Source: Parasponia andersonii | Taxonomy: Eukaryota; Streptophyta; Magnoliopsida; Rosales; Cannabaceae | Assembly: GCA_002914805.1 (NCBI GenBank) | Contig: JXTB01000625.1 | Location: forward strand, 95,975-159,974 | DNA: 64,000 bases | Direction of reading: 5' to 3' | In this document: positions 59,838 to 64,000 of the stretch, one piece after another | Position numbering within the stretch: position 1 is the stretch's first letter | How the letters are laid out: each line of letters starts with the position of its first letter | The notes under the pieces: generated by a model | What the model saw: the letters and a program-made list of their open reading frames with translations, nothing else | Told to the model about the DNA's origin: nothing | The model's database searches: none | Program-made: the position numbers and the translations under genes

Positions 59838-61369
59838 TTTGTCGGTTTTAAACTTAGTATCATGTCCAATTTACAAGTGCGTTCAAAATCGGTAGACTTC
59901 TAACAACTTAAAGTGAATAAAAGCATATTAGGGAGAATTGACAACAAAAGCTATAATTATTAATATTAGTTGACCAATCAATAATGTTTTCTTATTCATT
60001 AGTAACTTCAAAATTTCACGTCCAGATTTTAGTTAGTTCAAAACTAAACACAAGCAAGCAAATTAGGGTGCCCAAATTCCAAACTAACCCGTTTAAAGTG
60101 ACAATTCTAATATAATTCAATTGAATTTTCAAAAATTGGATATCCAATATCAATTCATTTAGATTATATGTTAAATTATAGATTTAATTAGATTAATTCG
60201 GTTATTGTAAAATATCCCATCAGAACTTGAACTTATCCCATATCTATATTAGATAAATTTCAAAAATAAATATGATTAAGTGTTCTTATTATTATTATTT
60301 TTGGCGTATTGTCTTTTAATATAGACCCGAAATCACTGGATTAAATGAAAACCGTAACTCAACTAAGTACTATACCCATCTCATTCCGTAATTTATCATC
60401 TTCTTAGACAAAAAAAAAATGGGGAAAAAAAAGACACCGAGTTTAGAACCCAATAGTTTAATGTTATATGAGGTTTGATTTTCTTTTTTAATTTGAAATA
60501 TATTAAAAAATCTCAAAAAATGGACTTATGACAAATTACAAAAATTGATTCAATCTAATGATAATTAAATCGGATTGGATTGGATTAGATTAGATTGAAT
60601 CAAATTAATTTAAATTTTTTTTTTACGTAAGTGGAATTGTAATGGAAATTTATATCTATTTTTTAAAATTATTCTATTAATAAATTTGATAGAATATAGT
60701 CAAAATAAGTTACATTCCAACCCATAAGTATCCCTACAAATAATACTTTGCAAGAAAAAAAAAATATTTTTAACATTAATTTTATCTAAAATTTGAGTTT
60801 TATCATTTATTTGTCCTCCTGAAATTTTATAATTATAGTTTTTGCCTTTTTTGATTAAAAAAATATTCATAATATGATCAACTAATTCTTTTCAAATTTC
60901 TGAATTTTACTTATATTGTTTTGAAATACTAAATTTTATCCACACTTATAATTTTTTTTTAGTCTCATTTTAAATATCCTTTTTAATTTCATATTGATCT
61001 ATATTAACTAATGTATTTCAAAATTAGCAAAAATAAATTTTAGTGTATACCTCCTCTAAAAAAATTTCCTAAGTCTGCACTGAGCTTTAATGAATTATAA
61101 TCTATTATAAGCTGTGTAATGCATTCATTAATTAACTAAATACAAGAAAATTGTCAACGGAATAGATAGTATCCACGACCATTTTTGGCAGAATAGTGCC
61201 AAGGAAGATTTGTTTGGTGTTGTTCTGACCGTTCAGTTAGTTCCATATAAACTTACTAGATAGCATAGCCAAACACTTGAACAAAAAAGTCACAACAATC
61301 ATAAAATTTCACCAAATAAAACATAAAAAGTTTTTTTTTTCTGAATTTAAGACTCAAGAAAGGGTAATG
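59838..61369 (+). repeat. 1,532 bp direct duplication, copy 2
   Basis: Second copy of 49427-50958, same orientation. Its left flank is ordinary sequence without N, and the right edge is a run of 17 T followed by AACGTT. Confidence 0.9.
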
Positions 61370-61386
61370 TTTTTTTTTTTTTTTTT

Positions 61387-62309
61387 AACGTTAAAAACAC
61401 GGTTTGCCAATTATGTTAGGACAAAACCATGGGCGTTTTCATGCACAGAGTTCACCATTAAACAAAGTCAAATGGTATAATTGTAATATGATGAGCTAGA
61501 GTGCCCTTTTGTTAAAGACCGCGTTTGACAAGTGAGGTCGTTGACAGACACATTGCTCACATTCTTCGAAGCCACTTATATTCTTTTTATTTTATTTTTT
61601 CTCAAAACGTTTTATTTATTGATCCTAAATTATACGAATAAGATGACGTGGATTATGGCGTACCCAACCATAGTTCATAGAATAAGATCTTCTGGTGCAC
61701 CGACCATGGTACTAACGTGAAGCACCTTTTGGGCCCACCCCTTCTCGAGTTTTATAGAATCATTGTATCGTGATTATTATCCCACGTCCTAGAAAAATTA
61801 TAATAAAAAATTCGACCTTGTATCTGTTAAAGATATTCTAGGTTTGTTTTTATTTATACTTATTCTGATTACAGATAGTTAAATATCCTCTAAGGTTTTC
61901 TCAAAATAAAGTAAAATATTTGTTTGGTCAATTACAAGTATATCCTTCATGGTTTATAACTTCTATGTGAATCATGTATTCTTGGAAACTGAAATTCACC
62001 TTTTGAAATTTGCTAAGCAAAATTTCGACTTCTATTTTAGAAAATCTAATTGAGAAGAAATTAATTAATTGGCGAAAACAGTCTCATATAATAATTAAAA
62101 AGTCAATCCATGTTTTTGAGTTTTAAGTTATTAGGTAATATTTTGTTTTTATTAATTTATAAGTTGTTTTAAGTTATTAGGTAATATTTTGTTTCTATTA
62201 ATTTATAAGTTGTTCTAAACATGAAACTAGAGAGTACTTGTCAATTAAATTTTCCTAATTTTTACAGATGGATAAAATGTAGTGTCTAATACAGGGTTGA
62301 GTATTTAAA
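61387..62309. other. Intergenic, no gene seen
   Basis: AT-rich sequence. A phrase of about 40 bases containing AAGTTATTAGGTAATATTTTG occurs twice in tandem near 62125-62215. No coding signal is supported. Confidence 0.4.
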
Positions 62310-62546
62310 AGGATAACATTTGAGATACTAATTTTTGTATTAAATTTTTAATACCAACACATGTGTCATGTGATTTGTCACCACTCAATTGGTGATAATG
62401 TTTAATTTATTTATAGTAAATTTTAACACACCAATTAATTAATGACAAGTTACATATCACATATATTGATATAAAAAATTTAGTATAAAAATTAGAATGT
62501 AAAAAATTTAGTATAAAAATTAGAATGTGTAGTGTAGTGTTATCTT
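62310..62546. mobile_element. MITE family B, diverged copy
   Basis: Starts GGATAACATTTGAGATACTA and ends AGTGTTATC, matching the element at 35819 in order and inverted arms. A small internal duplication (AATTTAGTATAAAAATTAGAATGT) sits in the right arm. No clean target duplication remains. Confidence 0.55.
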
Positions 62547-62600
62547 ATTTATAAATAAAAACTGGAAAATGAACTTGCATTTCATATTATTTTACGAAAT

Positions 62601-63017
62601 CCTTTGTATTTTAAGAAATATAGAAAATATTTTGGAATTTTATTTTTTATTACAGAAGTTCTACAATTTGACCTCTTCGTATAATCAAAATTAAGGGAAT
62701 ACATTGAAAATCACAAATCACCTCTAGTGAAGCGTATATTTAGATTTAAAATAAATTCACAAATTGTTTATACTAGTTTCTAAACAATATTTCATGTTTT
62801 TTTCAAATGATTAATATATCTAAACACAAAGTAAAAATCTTATATAAGCCTAAATCTACTATCCACTAAGGGTAATTTTTTTTATTTTTTATTAATTTCC
62901 CCAATTTAGGTTATATAAGAAGGTCAAATTCAAAAATAGTCAAATTAAAAGGCTTTTTCGTAATAAAAAAAAATTAGATTTAAGGGAATTGTCTCATATT
63001 TCTTAAAACACACAGGG
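62601..63017. mobile_element. MITE family C, copy 2
   Basis: The left end TTGTATTTTAAGAAATATAG and reversed right end GTGTTTTAAGAAATATGAG pair as inverted repeats. Internal phrases match the copy at 13364, with an insertion of about 80 bp. Confidence 0.45.
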
Positions 63018-63155
63018 TTTAGTTAAAAAAAAATAATTAAAATACAAGATCATTTTTATGACGGTTTCTCATAAAAGACTATCTGTATAATTGTGAGTGT
63101 AAAAGTAGATACACTTTTTTGGCAAAAGACTTATTTTGTATGATATTTCAATATT

Positions 63156-63398
63156 AGTTGCCAATCCAATAGATATTTTTTTTTTAACCTATGGGTAAGT
63201 ATTTTTTTTTAGTCGTTGGATCACCATCTAATGGTGATTCAATGACTATAATGAAGTGCATGAAAAGATGTGCATCATTAATGCTCTTTCTCTCTCTTAC
63301 TTTTTACAATAAAAAAATATACATGCTAAATTTTCATTGGCCAAATTGATACATATGCATAAGTAAAAAAAAAAAAAATACCTACTGAATTGGTGTCC
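63156..63398 (-). mobile_element. MITE family A, copy with perfect 9 bp target duplication
   Basis: The reverse-oriented 243 bp element starts AGTTGCCAATCC and ends GAATTGGTGTCC. It is flanked by TTCAATATT at 63147-63155 and 63399-63407. A short TA tract follows. Together with the copy at 35317 this fixes the 9 bp duplication size. Confidence 0.85.
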
Positions 63399-63407
63399 TT
63401 CAATATT

Positions 63408-64000
63408 ATATATATATATATATATAATATCATTAGGTATAACACATATATAGCATACAGCATAATAGAAACTTACTTTTCTTTTAGGCGGTGAAATTTA
63501 ATTAGTTTATAATCTCTTGGAAGTTTCTTTGATACAAACAACATATTTTTCAATGTAGTCGGTCCTTAGAACAAATTATAAAGCTCTCTACCAATGAGCT
63601 TTCAGATGTTGAAAAAAAATTATATATGTGTATATGTTATATTTGAAATACAAACATCACAATCAATTAGTGGTTCTATAATTTTACGTAATTATTTGAA
63701 TACAACTTCTTCATCAATTTTTCCGCTTGAAAGTTAGTCATCTTTTTACCTTTTTGTTGTGTAATTTTCCTACAAACTATGGTTTCATGCCTAACAATCT
63801 AAATGTCTGACCTCGATGCCTTATTCAAGCAATTAAGACATAAACTAATAAATCCTTGATAGGAAAAACACATTTGGGGGAAGGGAACATATAGGAATGG
63901 TTCGGTGATAATGAGACAAAACTCAAATTCAAACCAAACGCACGTTGAGTTTTTCAATTTCCTACGGTCAAATGTCAATTCAAGAACAACCAAATAAATA
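63408..64000. other. Intergenic, no gene seen
   Basis: AT-rich sequence to the window end. The minus-strand open frame at 63799-63993 resembles no known protein. Confidence 0.35.

Noticed and set aside
1..64000. CRISPR array, operons or bacterial-type regulation
   Set aside because: The window is plant nuclear DNA with spliced genes; no regularly spaced repeat-spacer structure is present.

Overview
The window is nuclear DNA of a flowering plant, most likely a eudicot. It is AT-rich, its spliced genes match well-known plant families (inositol transporter, RABA5a, YIPPEE-like, two-RRM RNP, TK1-type thymidine kinase, PPR, WNK, GRAS), and it carries plant-type LTR elements, MITEs and tRNA-derived SINEs. 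The species cannot be named from sequence alone. There is one 517-N gap (30352-30868) and a single N at 49426.

Layout. 2.7-5.3 kb (+): inositol transporter (INT2/INT4 type). 5.7-8.1 kb: tandem array of a small LTR retrotransposon (three LTRs, two internal regions). 8.2-13.7 kb: gene-poor, with a duplicated AT-rich block, a dead RNase H fragment and MITE-like elements. 16.5-17.5 kb (+): RABA5a GTPase, with SINEs nearby. 19.5-21.8 kb (+): YIPPEE-like zinc protein. 23.9-27.2 kb (-): two-RRM RNP. 28-36 kb: no genes; the N gap and a 4.1 kb Harbinger-like element holding tandem repeats and nested insertions. 36.5-40.3 kb (+): organelle-type thymidine kinase whose 2.4 kb first intron contains a same-strand E-class PPR gene. 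40.7-41.6 kb (-): WNK11-like kinase. 44.3-44.8 kb (-): snoRNA cluster. 45.55 kb (-): tRNA-Thr(AGU). 47.8-48.9 kb (-): small Arg-rich protein of unknown function. 51.9-53.6 kb (-): SCL13-like GRAS factor with a 2.2 kb 5'UTR intron. 56-64 kb: mostly repeats, including a GC-rich TAT-like solo LTR.

Main points. (1) The PPR reading frame has no usable ATG of its own, but an AG acceptor in front of it is in phase with the donor of thymidine kinase exon 1. The two proteins may therefore share a promoter and targeting presequence by alternative splicing, as known for rps14 inside sdh2 in cereals. (2) Two C/D snoRNA copies carry guides matching 25S and 5.8S rRNA, and their terminal stems show a compensatory change; an H/ACA-like RNA lies just upstream. 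(3) A roughly 240 bp MITE family with 9 bp target duplications is present in six near-full copies plus two truncated pieces, mostly in or beside TA repeats. (4) A 1,532 bp segment appears twice (49.4 and 59.8 kb) with no difference I could see; one copy abuts the single N, so an assembly artefact must be considered.

All coordinates, splice sites and identities were read by eye. No search, folding or alignment program was run.
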